From Chloroflexi bacterium RIFCSPLOWO2_02_FULL_71_16 (GTDB taxonomy: Bacteria; Chloroflexota; Limnocylindria; P2-11E), in NCBI GenBank assembly GCA_001795345.1, contig MGON01000018.1, positions 271-7,494 of the forward strand: DNA of 7,224 bases. Reading direction: 5' to 3'. The stretch's first letter is position 1, and each line of letters begins with the position of its first letter. The notes beneath the pieces are model-generated. The model did no database searches and was not told where the DNA came from. It saw only the letters and a list, made by a program, of their open reading frames with translations. Both the position numbers and the translations under genes were made by a program. Of this stretch, positions 1-7,224 are shown one piece after another.

Positions 1-1413
1 GGCGTGCGGATGGAGGAGCGGGTCGTCGTGCTGTGCGTGGACTCGCCGGCCTTCGTCTACGCGTTCTTCGGCGCCATCAAGATCGGCGCGATCCCCATCC
101 CGACGAACACGGTCCTGCCGCCGCGCGACCTCCTCTACATCCTGACCGACAGCCGCGCGGTCGCGATCGTCGTGTCGGCCCCGCTCCTTCCGAAGGTGCT
201 CGAGATCCGCGCGCAGGTGCCGCGGCTCCGCCACGTCATCGTCACGACGTCCGGGACCGGGCCGCTCGAGGGCGCGCCGCCGAAGGACGTCCTGTCGCTC
301 GAGGAGATCATGGGCGCGGCGAGCGAAGAGCTCTCGCCCGCCGACACGACGCCCGACGACGCCGCGTTCTGGCTGTACTCGTCGGGGACGACGGGCTTCC
401 CGAAGGGCGCGGTCCACCTCCAGCACGACATGATCTGGTCGGCGGACACCTACGGCCGCCACATCCTCGGGCTGACCGACGCCGACCGCACCTTCACCGT
501 CTCGCCGCTCTTCCACGCCTACGGGCTCGGGAACGGCGTCTTCTTCCCGTTCCGCGTCGGCGCGTGCTCGGTGTACAAGCCCGAGCGCCCGACGCCGGAC
601 CTCGTGTACGGGCTCATCACGTCCGAGCGCCCGAGCATCCTCTTCACCGCGCCCACCTTCTACGCCGCGCTGCTCGCGTATCCCGAGGAGGGCTTCCGCT
701 ACGACCTCAGCTCGCTGCGGGCGTGCGTCTCGGCGGGCGAGGCGCTTCCCAAGGCGCTCTTCGACGCCTGGAAGCGCAGATTCGGGCTGGAGATCCTCGA
801 TGGGATCGGATCCACCGAGATGCTCCACATCTTCATCTCGAACGTCCCCGGGCAGGCGAAGGGCGGCACGAGCGGCATGGTCGTGCCCGGCTACGACGCG
901 AAGATCGTCGGCGAGGACGAGCGGCCCGTGCCGCACGGCGAGACGGGCGACCTCTGGGTCTCCGGCGACAGCGCCTTCTCCTACTACTGGAACAAGCACG
1001 AGAAGACCAAGCGCACGGTCCGCGGCGAATGGGTCGTGACGGGCGACCGCTACCACCAGGACGAGGACGGGCACTTCGTGTACGAGGGCCGCAGCGACGA
1101 CATGCTCAAGGTCTCCGGGATGTGGGTGTCCCCGGCCGAGGTCGAGGCCGCCCTGATCGAGCACGCGGCGGTGCTCGAGTGCGGCGTGGTCGGAGCCAAG
1201 GACAAGGACGACCTCGTGAAGCCGAAAGCGTTCGTGATCCTGAAGCAGGGCCACGAGCCGAGCGAGGCGCTCGCCGAGGAGCTGAAGGCCTTCGTCAAGG
1301 GCCGGATCGCGCCGTACAAGTACCCGCGCTGGATCCAGTTCGTCACCGAGCTGCCCAAGACGTCGACGGGCAAGATCCAGCGGTACAAGCTGCGCGAGCT
1401 CGCGGGCGCATAG
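1..1413 (+). CDS. Benzoate-CoA ligase family protein (5'-truncated)
   Basis: This is an acyl-adenylate-forming enzyme that activates benzoate, or a close aromatic acid, with ATP and CoA to the aroyl-CoA, the entry step of Box-type aerobic and of anaerobic aromatic degradation. The frame is open to the left edge: the first residues (GVRMEERV) match an internal stretch of benzoate-CoA ligases, so roughly 50-65 N-terminal residues lie outside the window and the GTG at 4 is not the start. Counting from that GTG, the phosphate-binding loop SSGTTGFPKGA is at 126-136, the aromatic-pocket and A5 region DGIGSTEMLHIF at 266-277, TGDRY with the ribose-binding Asp at 346-350, the hinge EGRSDDMLKVSG at 361-372, and PKTSTGKIQR with the catalytic Lys457 at 451-460. 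STEMLHIF and APYKYPRWI are characteristic of the benzoate subgroup. The gene ends in TAG, 16 nt before the hydratase. Family assignment is strong. The exact substrate (benzoate, hydroxy- or aminobenzoate) is not settled by the sequence. Confidence 0.93.
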   Translation, partial: GVRMEERVVVLCVDSPAFVYAFFGAIKIGAIPIPTNTVLPPRDLLYILTDSRAVAIVVSAPLLPKVLEIRAQVPRLRHVIVTTSGTGPLEGAPPKDVLSLEEIMGAASEELSPADTTPDDAAFWLYSSGTTGFPKGAVHLQHDMIWSADTYGRHILGLTDADRTFTVSPLFHAYGLGNGVFFPFRVGACSVYKPERPTPDLVYGLITSERPSILFTAPTFYAALLAYPEEGFRYDLSSLRACVSAGEALPKALFDAWKRRFGLEILDGIGSTEMLHIFISNVPGQAKGGTSGMVVPGYDAKIVGEDERPVPHGETGDLWVSGDSAFSYYWNKHEKTKRTVRGEWVVTGDRYHQDEDGHFVYEGRSDDMLKVSGMWVSPAEVEAALIEHAAVLECGVVGAKDKDDLVKPKAFVILKQGHEPSEALAEELKAFVKGRIAPYKYPRWIQFVTELPKTSTGKIQRYKLRELAGA

Positions 1414-1418
1414 CGCGC

Positions 1419-1424
1419 GGGAGG
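1419..1424 (+). promoter_or_regulatory. Ribosome binding site of the enoyl-CoA hydratase
   Basis: GGGAGG lies 5 nt before the ATG at 1430, inside the 16-nt gap after the ligase stop. It is a clear Shine-Dalgarno match, fixes the hydratase start, and suggests co-transcription with the ligase. Confidence 0.8.
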
Positions 1425-1429
1425 TCCAC

Positions 1430-2200
1430 ATGGCCAACGTCCTCGTCACGCGCGAAGATCCCATCGCCGTCGTTCAGCTGAACCGGCCCGAGGTCCTGAA
1501 CGCGCTCAGCGAGGAGCTGATGGACGAGCTCGTCCGCGCGCTCGAGGAGCTCGACGACGACAAGGCCATCCGCTGCATCGTCGTCACCGGGAACGACAAG
1601 GCCTTCGCCGCCGGCGCCGACATCAAGAGCTCGTTCGTCGAGGCGACGCCCGTGTCGATGCTGGAGCAGGACCTCACGACGCGGTGGGAGCGCATCCGCC
1701 GTATCCGCAAGCCGATCGTCGCGGCGGTGTCGGGCTACGCGCTCGGCGGCGGCTGCGAGCTGGCGATGGTTTGCGACATCATCGTCGCGTCCGAGACCGC
1801 GCAGTTCGGCCAGCCGGAGGTGAACCTCGGGATCATCCCGGGCGCCGGCGGGACGCAGCGCCTGACGCGGACGGTCGGCAAGTACGTGGCGATGGAGATG
1901 GTCCTCACGGGCCGGCGCGTCAAGGCGGACGAGGCCAAGGCCATGGGCCTCGTCGCTCACGTCTACCCGGCGGCGAGCTGGCTCGACGACGCGAAGGCCC
2001 TGGCGCGCACGATCGCCGAGAAGCCGCCCATCGCCATCCGGCTCGCGACCGAGGCGATCGACGTCGCCCTTAGCTCGACGCTGGACGCGGGCCTCGAGTT
2101 CGAGCGCAAGGCTTTCTACCTCCTCTTCGCCACGGAGGACAAGAAGGAGGGCGTCGACGCGTTCGTGAACAAGCGCAAGCCCACGTTCCGGGGCCGATGA
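1430..2200 (+). CDS. Enoyl-CoA hydratase (crotonase family)
   Basis: This 256-residue enzyme is the usual full length for short-chain enoyl-CoA hydratase, which adds water to 2-enoyl-CoA to give 3-hydroxyacyl-CoA in the cytoplasm. The CoA and oxyanion-hole segment AFAAGADIK is at 58-66. The second oxyanion block GYALGGGCELAMVCDIIVAS spans 102-121, with Gly107 as the oxyanion-hole glycine. The two catalytic glutamates of true hydratases are both present: Glu110 in GGGCE and Glu130 in FGQPEVNLG, corresponding to Glu144 and Glu164 of the rat mitochondrial enzyme. IPGAGGTQRLTR (136-147) and the C-terminal FATEDKKEG...KRKPTF also match that subgroup closely. It therefore looks like a genuine hydratase, not a dehalogenase or isomerase relative. 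Between an aromatic CoA ligase and an oxoadipyl-type thiolase, a PaaF-like role on 2,3-dehydroadipyl-CoA is plausible, but general beta-oxidation cannot be excluded. The ATG start is backed by a strong ribosome binding site. Confidence 0.94.
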   Translation: MANVLVTREDPIAVVQLNRPEVLNALSEELMDELVRALEELDDDKAIRCIVVTGNDKAFAAGADIKSSFVEATPVSMLEQDLTTRWERIRRIRKPIVAAVSGYALGGGCELAMVCDIIVASETAQFGQPEVNLGIIPGAGGTQRLTRTVGKYVAMEMVLTGRRVKADEAKAMGLVAHVYPAASWLDDAKALARTIAEKPPIAIRLATEAIDVALSSTLDAGLEFERKAFYLLFATEDKKEGVDAFVNKRKPTFRGR

Positions 2201-2225
2201 GCTCGCGATCGCGCCGGGCGACGTG

Positions 2226-2226
<1 letters not shown>
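2197..2226 (+). other. Nine-codon mini-ORF bridging hydratase and thiolase
   Basis: An ATG at 2197-2199 overlaps the hydratase stop (ATGA) and opens a nine-codon frame, MSSRSRRAT. It closes with TGA at 2224-2226, overlapping the thiolase ATG (TGATG). No good ribosome binding site is visible before the thiolase, so termination-reinitiation through this frame is a possible coupling device. The arrangement is read directly from the sequence. The function is inference and may be chance in GC-rich DNA. Confidence 0.25.
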
Positions 2227-3418
<1,192 letters not shown>

Positions 3419-3422
<4 letters not shown>

Positions 3423-4711
3423 CGAGAGGCGGGCTCGTCCGCGATCCTGACGAAGCGGGCCGCCTTCAGCTCGAACCGCGGCAGGGATCCGGGCGCCGCC
3501 AGGGCGATCTCGCAGCGGATCCCGATTGAACCGTGGAGCGCGTCCGCGACCCGCTTTGCGAGGCCCGGTCCCTCGGCGCCGGCGGGCTCGACCAGGACGC
3601 GGAGCTCCGTCATCCCGCGGGCTTCTCTCGCCTCCACGCGGTACTCGGCGACCTCGGCGAACGCGCGGACGACCGCCTCGATGGCGCTCGGGAATACGTT
3701 CACGCCGCGCACGATGACCATGTCGTCGATGCGTCCGAGGATCCCGCCACGGAGCTTGAGCCAGGTGCGCCCGCAGGCGCACGTCTCGCGCACCGCGTTG
3801 ACGCGGTCCCCGGTGCGGTAGCGGATCACGGGAGTGCCCCAGCGGCCCAGGTTCGTCAGGACGAGCTCGCCGTCGCCCTCCTCGCGCACCTCGCCGGTGT
3901 CGGGATCGAGGATCTCGACGATGAACTCCGGCTCCACGAGGTGCACGCCGTCGCGTGCCTCGCAGGAGAACCCGGTCGGACCCACCTCCGTCGCGCCGGT
4001 GTGGTCGAACGCGGCGACGCCGAGCTCGCGCTCGATCCGGTCGCGCGTCGACGGGATCGACGCGCCCGGCTCCCCGGCATGGATCGACACGCGCAGGGCC
4101 GACGCGGCGAGGTCGATGCCTCCGGCGCGCGCGACCTCGGCCAGGCGCAGCGCGTACGTGGGCGTCGCGAGGAGGACGGTCGCCTCGGTGGCGATGATGC
4201 TGGCGACGCGCTCCGCCGAGCTCTGCGCGCCGCCGGAGACGGCGAGCGCTCCGATCAGCTCGGCGCCGGCGAACGCGGACCAGAAGCCGATGAACGGCCC
4301 GAAGGAGAAGCAGAAGAAGATCCGGTCGCCGGCGGTGACGCCCGCCGCGCGGTACACGGTCTCCCACACCCCTGCCCACCACCGCCACGACTCGGCCGTG
4401 TCGAGGATGCGCAGCGGCCGTCCGGTGGTGCCGCTCGTCTGATGGAGGCGGACGTAGCGCTCGAGCGGATACGTGAGCGCCGTCCCATAGGGCGGGTGCT
4501 CCGCCTGGTCGCGCGACAGCTCGGCCTTCGTCGTGAACGGCACGTCACGCCACCGTGTCAGGATCGTGTCCGCGCTCTCGATCGCAGCCGCACCGAGCTT
4601 CCGGCGGTAGAACGCGTTGCCGCGCAGGATCTCCGCGGCCATGGCCCTCAGCCGCTCGCGCTGATGCGCGCGGCGCTCACTGTCGGACCAGCGCTCGACC
4701 GAACGGTCCAC
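3419..4711 (-). CDS. Phenylacetate-CoA ligase (PaaK) family protein
   Basis: This adenylate-forming ligase of the compact PaaK type activates an aryl or arylacetic acid to its CoA thioester. With the GTG start at 4711 it has 430 residues, close to the roughly 430-440 usual for PaaK. The N-terminal block carries the FYRRKLG segment (34-40). The phosphate-binding loop TSGTTGRP is at 92-99, HTGATEVGP at 237-245, RYRTGD with the ribose-binding Asp at 297-302, the CACGRT cysteine pair at 311-316, and the hallmark GRIDDMVIVRGVNVFPSAIE at 326-345. The C-terminus reads LPRFELKAARF (410-420), where PaaK proteins usually have PRSEGKA. The lysine (416) is kept but the residues before it differ. The frame continues upstream to 4858, but those starts lie inside the divergent transporter gene and would add a non-conserved tail. 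The GTG has no Shine-Dalgarno. An ATG at 4642 is the fallback start but would remove the conserved first helix. The substrate is uncertain: phenylacetate, a benzoate or another aromatic acid. Confidence 0.88.
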
Positions 4712-4733
4712 GTGCGCGAACGGTACCGGAGGG

Positions 4734-4762
4734 TTGTCAGGCCGGTGCGGGGTGACTAGGCT
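4734..4762 (+). promoter_or_regulatory. Sigma70-type promoter of the ABC transporter operon
   Basis: TTGTCA at 4734-4739 matches the -35 consensus TTGACA at five of six positions. TAGGCT at 4757-4762 is a TAnnnT -10 hexamer, common in high-GC bacteria. The spacer is exactly 17 nt. The predicted transcript start near 4769 gives a leader of about 33 nt holding the ribosome binding site. This is the best promoter-like match I noticed in the window, and it sits where one is needed. Confidence 0.6.
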
Positions 4763-4791
4763 CGCGCCGCCGGCACCGCGCCGGGATGCGG

Positions 4792-4796
4792 GGAGG
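4792..4796 (+). promoter_or_regulatory. Ribosome binding site of the substrate-binding protein
   Basis: GGAGG ends 6 nt before the ATG at 4803. This strong match decides the start against the in-frame upstream codon at 4734, which lies in the predicted -35 box. Confidence 0.85.
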
Positions 4797-4802
4797 AAAG
4801 GC

Positions 4803-6116
4803 ATGGATACGGACGAGATCACGACCCCTGAGCGAGATGCGAAGGGAGCACGACTCACGCGCCGTCAGGTCCTCATCGCCGGATCGGCGGCCGCGCTCGC
4901 GGCCTGCGCTCCAGGCGGCGGTGGCGGGACCGCTTCGCCCACCGCGGCGGCGACCGGTGCCGCGACGGCGGCGGCCACCGCGGCCGCGACCCCGGCGCCG
5001 GCCCTCAAGATCGGCATGCTGCTGCCCTTCACGAAGGTCTATGCGGAGCTCGGCGCGTCGCAGAAGCGCGCGGCCGACCTCTACGTCAAGCAGCAGGGCG
5101 GCAAGCTCGCGAACCGGACCGTGCAGTTCGTCTACGAGGACGAGGCGAACGACCCGCAGGTCGGCCTGCAGAAGACGCAGAAGTTCATCGAGCAGGACCA
5201 GGTCGACCTGATGATGGGGATCATCGCCACGCCGATCGCGTACGCGATCCGCAACACCGTTGACCAGGCGAAGATGATCTACATCGGCACGAACGCCGGC
5301 GGCAACGCGATGACCCGCGAGACCACCGACTGCAAGCCGACCTGCAAGAGCAAGTACGTGTTCCGCACGTCGTTCAGCGCCTGGCAGGTGAGCTATCCGC
5401 TCGGCGAGTGGCTCAGCCGGAAACCTGAGACGAAGGAGTTCTTCCTCTGCTTCTCGAACTACGGCTTCGGCACCGAGTCCGCGGCGGCGTTCATCGAGGG
5501 CCTGGCGAAGAACGGCGGGAAGGAAACGGGACGCGTCGCTCCGCCGCTCGGCAACGCGGACTTCGTACCCTTCGTCACGCAGATCAAGGCGCAGGCGACG
5601 AAGAACGTCTACAGCTTCTTCTCCGGGACTGACGCGATCGGCTACATCCGCGCGTGGAACCAGCTCGGCATGCCGGCGGCCGGCTACAAGATGTACGGCG
5701 CGGGGTTCCTCACCGAGCAGGACGTCCTGAAGGAAGTGAAGGAGCAGGCGAACGGGGCCATCACGTCCCTGTTCTGGTCCGTCGACCTGGACAACGCGGA
5801 GAACAAGGCATTCCGCGAGGTCTACCAGAAGGAGTACAGCCTCCTGCCCGACGTCTTCGCCGTGCAGATGTGGGACGGCATGAAGGCGCTCGACGAGGCC
5901 CTGAAGAAGACGAGCGGGAACACGAAGGACAAGGACGCGCTCATCGCCGCCCTGGAGGGCGTGTCGTTCAAGAGCCCGCGGGGCGACTTCTCGTTCGACA
6001 AGAGCACCCACAACGTCATCCACGACATCTACATCCGCGAGGTGAAGACGACCGGCGGGCAGACGGTGAACACTGTCCTGGACAAGTTCGGCAAGGTGAC
6101 CGATCCGGGCAAGTAG
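4803..6116 (+). CDS. Branched-chain-type ABC transporter substrate-binding lipoprotein
   Basis: This 437-residue protein is the extracytoplasmic receptor of a HAAT-type ABC importer, with a type I periplasmic-binding fold (Peripla_BP_6 class). The N-terminus has a twin-arginine motif (TRRQVL, 19-24), a short hydrophobic stretch, and a lipobox ALAAC with lipidation at Cys35. It should thus be exported folded by Tat and lipid-anchored. Residues 36-67 form a low-complexity Gly/Ala/Thr/Pro linker. The mature domain begins at about 68 with LKIGMLLPFTKVYAELG, the usual first strand and ligand loop. Cys177 and Cys181 form a close pair that could be a disulfide. FRTSFSAWQ (187-195) and the C-terminal SPRGDFSFD region (391-399) are typical of this family. 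Relatives bind branched-chain amino acids, amides, urea or aromatic acids. The neighbouring aromatic-CoA ligases argue for an aromatic acid such as benzoate or phenylacetate (inference). It ends 9 nt before the permease and is first in the operon. Confidence 0.93.
   Translation: MDTDEITTPERDAKGARLTRRQVLIAGSAAALAACAPGGGGGTASPTAAATGAATAAATAAATPAPALKIGMLLPFTKVYAELGASQKRAADLYVKQQGGKLANRTVQFVYEDEANDPQVGLQKTQKFIEQDQVDLMMGIIATPIAYAIRNTVDQAKMIYIGTNAGGNAMTRETTDCKPTCKSKYVFRTSFSAWQVSYPLGEWLSRKPETKEFFLCFSNYGFGTESAAAFIEGLAKNGGKETGRVAPPLGNADFVPFVTQIKAQATKNVYSFFSGTDAIGYIRAWNQLGMPAAGYKMYGAGFLTEQDVLKEVKEQANGAITSLFWSVDLDNAENKAFREVYQKEYSLLPDVFAVQMWDGMKALDEALKKTSGNTKDKDALIAALEGVSFKSPRGDFSFDKSTHNVIHDIYIREVKTTGGQTVNTVLDKFGKVTDPGK
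4908..5003 (+). repeat. Low-complexity Ala/Thr/Gly linker coding tract
   Basis: This GCG/ACC-rich tract encodes residues 36-67 of the substrate-binding protein: a run of five glycines, then repeated Ala-Thr units such as ATAAATAAAT. It is a flexible tether between the lipidated cysteine and the binding domain. Such tracts vary in length between strains. Confidence 0.75.
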
Positions 6117-6125
6117 TCTCGCGGC

Positions 6126-6998
6126 GTGAGCTTCGATCTGGTCGTACAGCAGGCGCTGAACGGGATCTCGTTCGGCGCCTTGCTGTTCATCCTCGCGGCC
6201 GGCCTGTCGCTGATCTTCGGGATGATGGACGTGGTCAACCTCGCGCACGGCGCGTTCTACATGCTGGGCGCCTACGTCGCGCTGCAGCTCGTGCAGCTCA
6301 CCGGGCAGTTCTGGGTCGCGGCGCTCGTCGCGCCGCTGGTCCTGGCCGCGCTCGGCCTCGTCATCGAGCCGCTGCTCCTGCGCCGCCTGCGCGGCCGGCA
6401 CCTCGACCAGGTACTGCTCACGATCGGCGTCAGCCTCGTGATCGTGGACCTGATCGGCCTGGTGTGGGGCCGCGAGGTGCGCACGCTCCCGTACCCGCCG
6501 GGGTTCGACGGCTCCATCGCCATCGGCGGCAGCGCCTATCCGGTGTACCGGCTCTTCGTGATCGGCTTCGCGATCCTCCTCGCCGCGGTCCTCTACTACG
6601 TCCATCGCCGCACGGCGATCGGCGCCGTCATCCGCGCCGGCGTGGACGACGCGCCGATGCTCTCGGCCCTCGGGGTCGACACCGACCGGCTCTTCGCGAT
6701 CACGTTCGCGGTGGGTGCGGGGCTCGCCGGGCTCGCCGGCGTGATGGCGGCGCCGGCCTTCGGCCTACAGCCGGGGATGGACGTCGACGCGCTGATCTAC
6801 TCGCTCATCGTGATCGTCGTGGGGGGCCTCGGGACGCTCAACGGGGCCGGCGCGGGCGCGCTGCTCGTCGGTCCCGCCGACACGTTCGGGAAGGTCCTGT
6901 TCCCGGAGTTCGCTCTCGCGCTCATCTTCGCGATCATGGCCCTGGTGCTCCTGGGCCGGCCGAGCGGGCTCTTCGGCCGCATCCGGATCGGACGGTGA
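6126..6998 (+). CDS. ABC transporter permease, LivH type
   Basis: This 290-residue inner-membrane permease is one half of the translocation channel of a HAAT-type importer and pairs with a LivM-type partner. About eight hydrophobic segments are visible, roughly at 10-32, 36-57, 62-82, 96-116, 140-160, 188-210, 222-248 and 262-278. The family signature GMMDVVNLAHGAFYMLGAY lies at 32-50. The cytoplasmic coupling-loop region, RAGVDDAPMLSALGVD followed by GAGLAGLAGVM, spans 170-207. The VVGGLGTLNGAGAGALLVG block is at 231-249 and the C-terminal LGRPSGLFG at 276-284. Length and order match LivH. The start is GTG at 6126, 9 nt after the receptor stop, with only a weak ribosome binding site, so translation is probably coupled to the upstream gene. 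Its stop overlaps the start of the next gene by four bases. The ligand is set mainly by the receptor, so the substrate here is inferred only from context. Confidence 0.94.
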   Translation: MSFDLVVQQALNGISFGALLFILAAGLSLIFGMMDVVNLAHGAFYMLGAYVALQLVQLTGQFWVAALVAPLVLAALGLVIEPLLLRRLRGRHLDQVLLTIGVSLVIVDLIGLVWGREVRTLPYPPGFDGSIAIGGSAYPVYRLFVIGFAILLAAVLYYVHRRTAIGAVIRAGVDDAPMLSALGVDTDRLFAITFAVGAGLAGLAGVMAAPAFGLQPGMDVDALIYSLIVIVVGGLGTLNGAGAGALLVGPADTFGKVLFPEFALALIFAIMALVLLGRPSGLFGRIRIGR

Positions 6999-7224
6999 TC
7001 GCCCCGCTCCTGGCCGCGGCCGCCTTCGCGGCGCTGTTCACGTTCCCCGAGTGGTCGGGCGGCCTCGAAAGTGCCAGGTACATGACGACGATCCTGCGGG
7101 ACATGCTCGTTTTCGCGGTGTTCGCGCTCTCGCTCGATCTGCTCGTCGGACGCGCGGGCCTGCCGTCGCTCGGGCACGCCGCGTTCTTCGGCTCCGGGGC
7201 CTACGCGGCGGCGATCGCCGCGCA
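6995..7224 (+). CDS. ABC transporter permease, LivM type (3'-truncated)
   Basis: The frame opens with GTG at 6995-6997, overlapping the LivH TGA as GTGA, and stays open to the right edge: 76 codons plus two bases. The translation contains FALSLDLLVGRAGLPSLGHA (positions 43-62), followed by AFFGSGAYAAAI. This is the first conserved block of LivM-type permeases (usually NLLLGYTGLLSLGHAAFFGIGAY). A hydrophobic first segment (about 2-17) and the start of a second (about 36-52) are visible. It is the second channel half and partner of the LivH-type permease. The four-base start/stop overlap implies translational coupling. The rest of the permease and the expected ATPase genes are outside the window. 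The start could also be a later ATG (codon 30), but the GTG keeps the first hydrophobic segment. Confidence 0.88.
   Translation, partial: MIAPLLAAAAFAALFTFPEWSGGLESARYMTTILRDMLVFAVFALSLDLLVGRAGLPSLGHAAFFGSGAYAAAIAA

Larger units (their letters stand above)
4712..4802. promoter_or_regulatory. Divergent intergenic control region
   Basis: These 91 nt separate the leftward PaaK-type gene from the rightward transporter operon and must carry both promoters. The rightward promoter is listed separately. Three related CGGT/ACCG-type elements are visible: the perfect palindrome CGGTACCG (4721-4728), CGGTGC (4743-4748) and its inverse GCACCG (4773-4778), the latter two flanking the -10 box and start region. 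They could be operator half-sites, but such motifs arise easily in GC-rich DNA. On the minus strand TACCGT (4725-4720) lies 8 nt before the GTG and could be the -10 of a leaderless transcript. No convincing -35 accompanies it. Confidence 0.5.

Noticed and set aside
33..1481. 482-codon plus-strand frame over the benzoate-CoA ligase
   Set aside because: It is a +1-type shadow frame rich in Arg, Ala and Pro. The ligase frame carries all adenylation motifs.
3533..4759. 408-codon plus-strand frame opposite the PaaK-type ligase
   Set aside because: It is antisense to a gene with clear PaaK motifs and has no domain of its own.
4734..4802. Receptor start at the in-frame TTG/GTG-type codon near 4734
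   Set aside because: It lies in the predicted -35 box, while the ATG at 4803 has a strong GGAGG at good spacing and places the Tat motif near the N-terminus.
4712..4858. N-terminal extension of the PaaK-type gene up to 4858
   Set aside because: It would overlap the divergent receptor start, ribosome binding site and promoter. The added residues have no family similarity and exceed the usual PaaK length.
4737..6605. 622-codon open frame on the minus strand
   Set aside because: It lies antisense to the receptor and LivH genes, which have clear family motifs. Its composition is dominated by Arg, Glu, Asp, Val and Leu without any recognisable domain, as expected for a shadow frame in GC-rich DNA.

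Overview
The window is a GC-rich, gene-dense bacterial segment with an accessory-catabolism character: aromatic-acid activation, beta-oxidation-type steps and a matching uptake system. All seven genes I can support are protein-coding. I see no RNA gene, mobile element, CRISPR array or long non-coding stretch. The host cannot be fixed from this sequence. The GC bias, the twin-arginine lipoprotein with a long Ala/Thr/Gly linker, the TAnnnT-type -10 box and several GTG starts would suit a high-GC Chloroflexota or Actinomycetota lineage, or a similar uncultured soil or sediment bacterium. This is an inference with low confidence.

Layout. (1) Bases 1-3422 hold a rightward three-gene set: a benzoate-CoA ligase lacking its N-terminus at the window edge, an enoyl-CoA hydratase, and a thiolase closest to the 3-oxoadipyl-CoA thiolases (PaaJ/PcaF). 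Gaps are 16 nt and 22-25 nt. (2) Bases 3419-4711 hold a leftward PaaK-type phenylacetate-CoA ligase family gene. It converges on the thiolase so tightly that one CTAG tetranucleotide supplies both stop codons. (3) A 91-nt divergent intergenic region (4712-4802) contains a good sigma70-like promoter (TTGTCA, 17 nt, TAGGCT) facing right. (4) From 4803 to the right edge runs a branched-chain-amino-acid-type (HAAT) ABC transporter operon: a Tat-lipoprotein substrate-binding protein, a LivH-type permease, and the start of a LivM-type permease cut by the window end. The ATPases (LivG/LivF type) would be expected just beyond the window.

How the genes may work together (inference). The transporter imports an aromatic acid and the ligases convert aromatic acids to CoA thioesters. 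After ring modification by enzymes not in this window (Box- or Paa-type epoxidation and hydrolytic ring opening, or reductive dearomatisation), the hydratase and thiolase finish the chain to acetyl-CoA plus succinyl-CoA. The families are all known. The interest lies in the assortment and in the compact junctions, not in a clearly new system.
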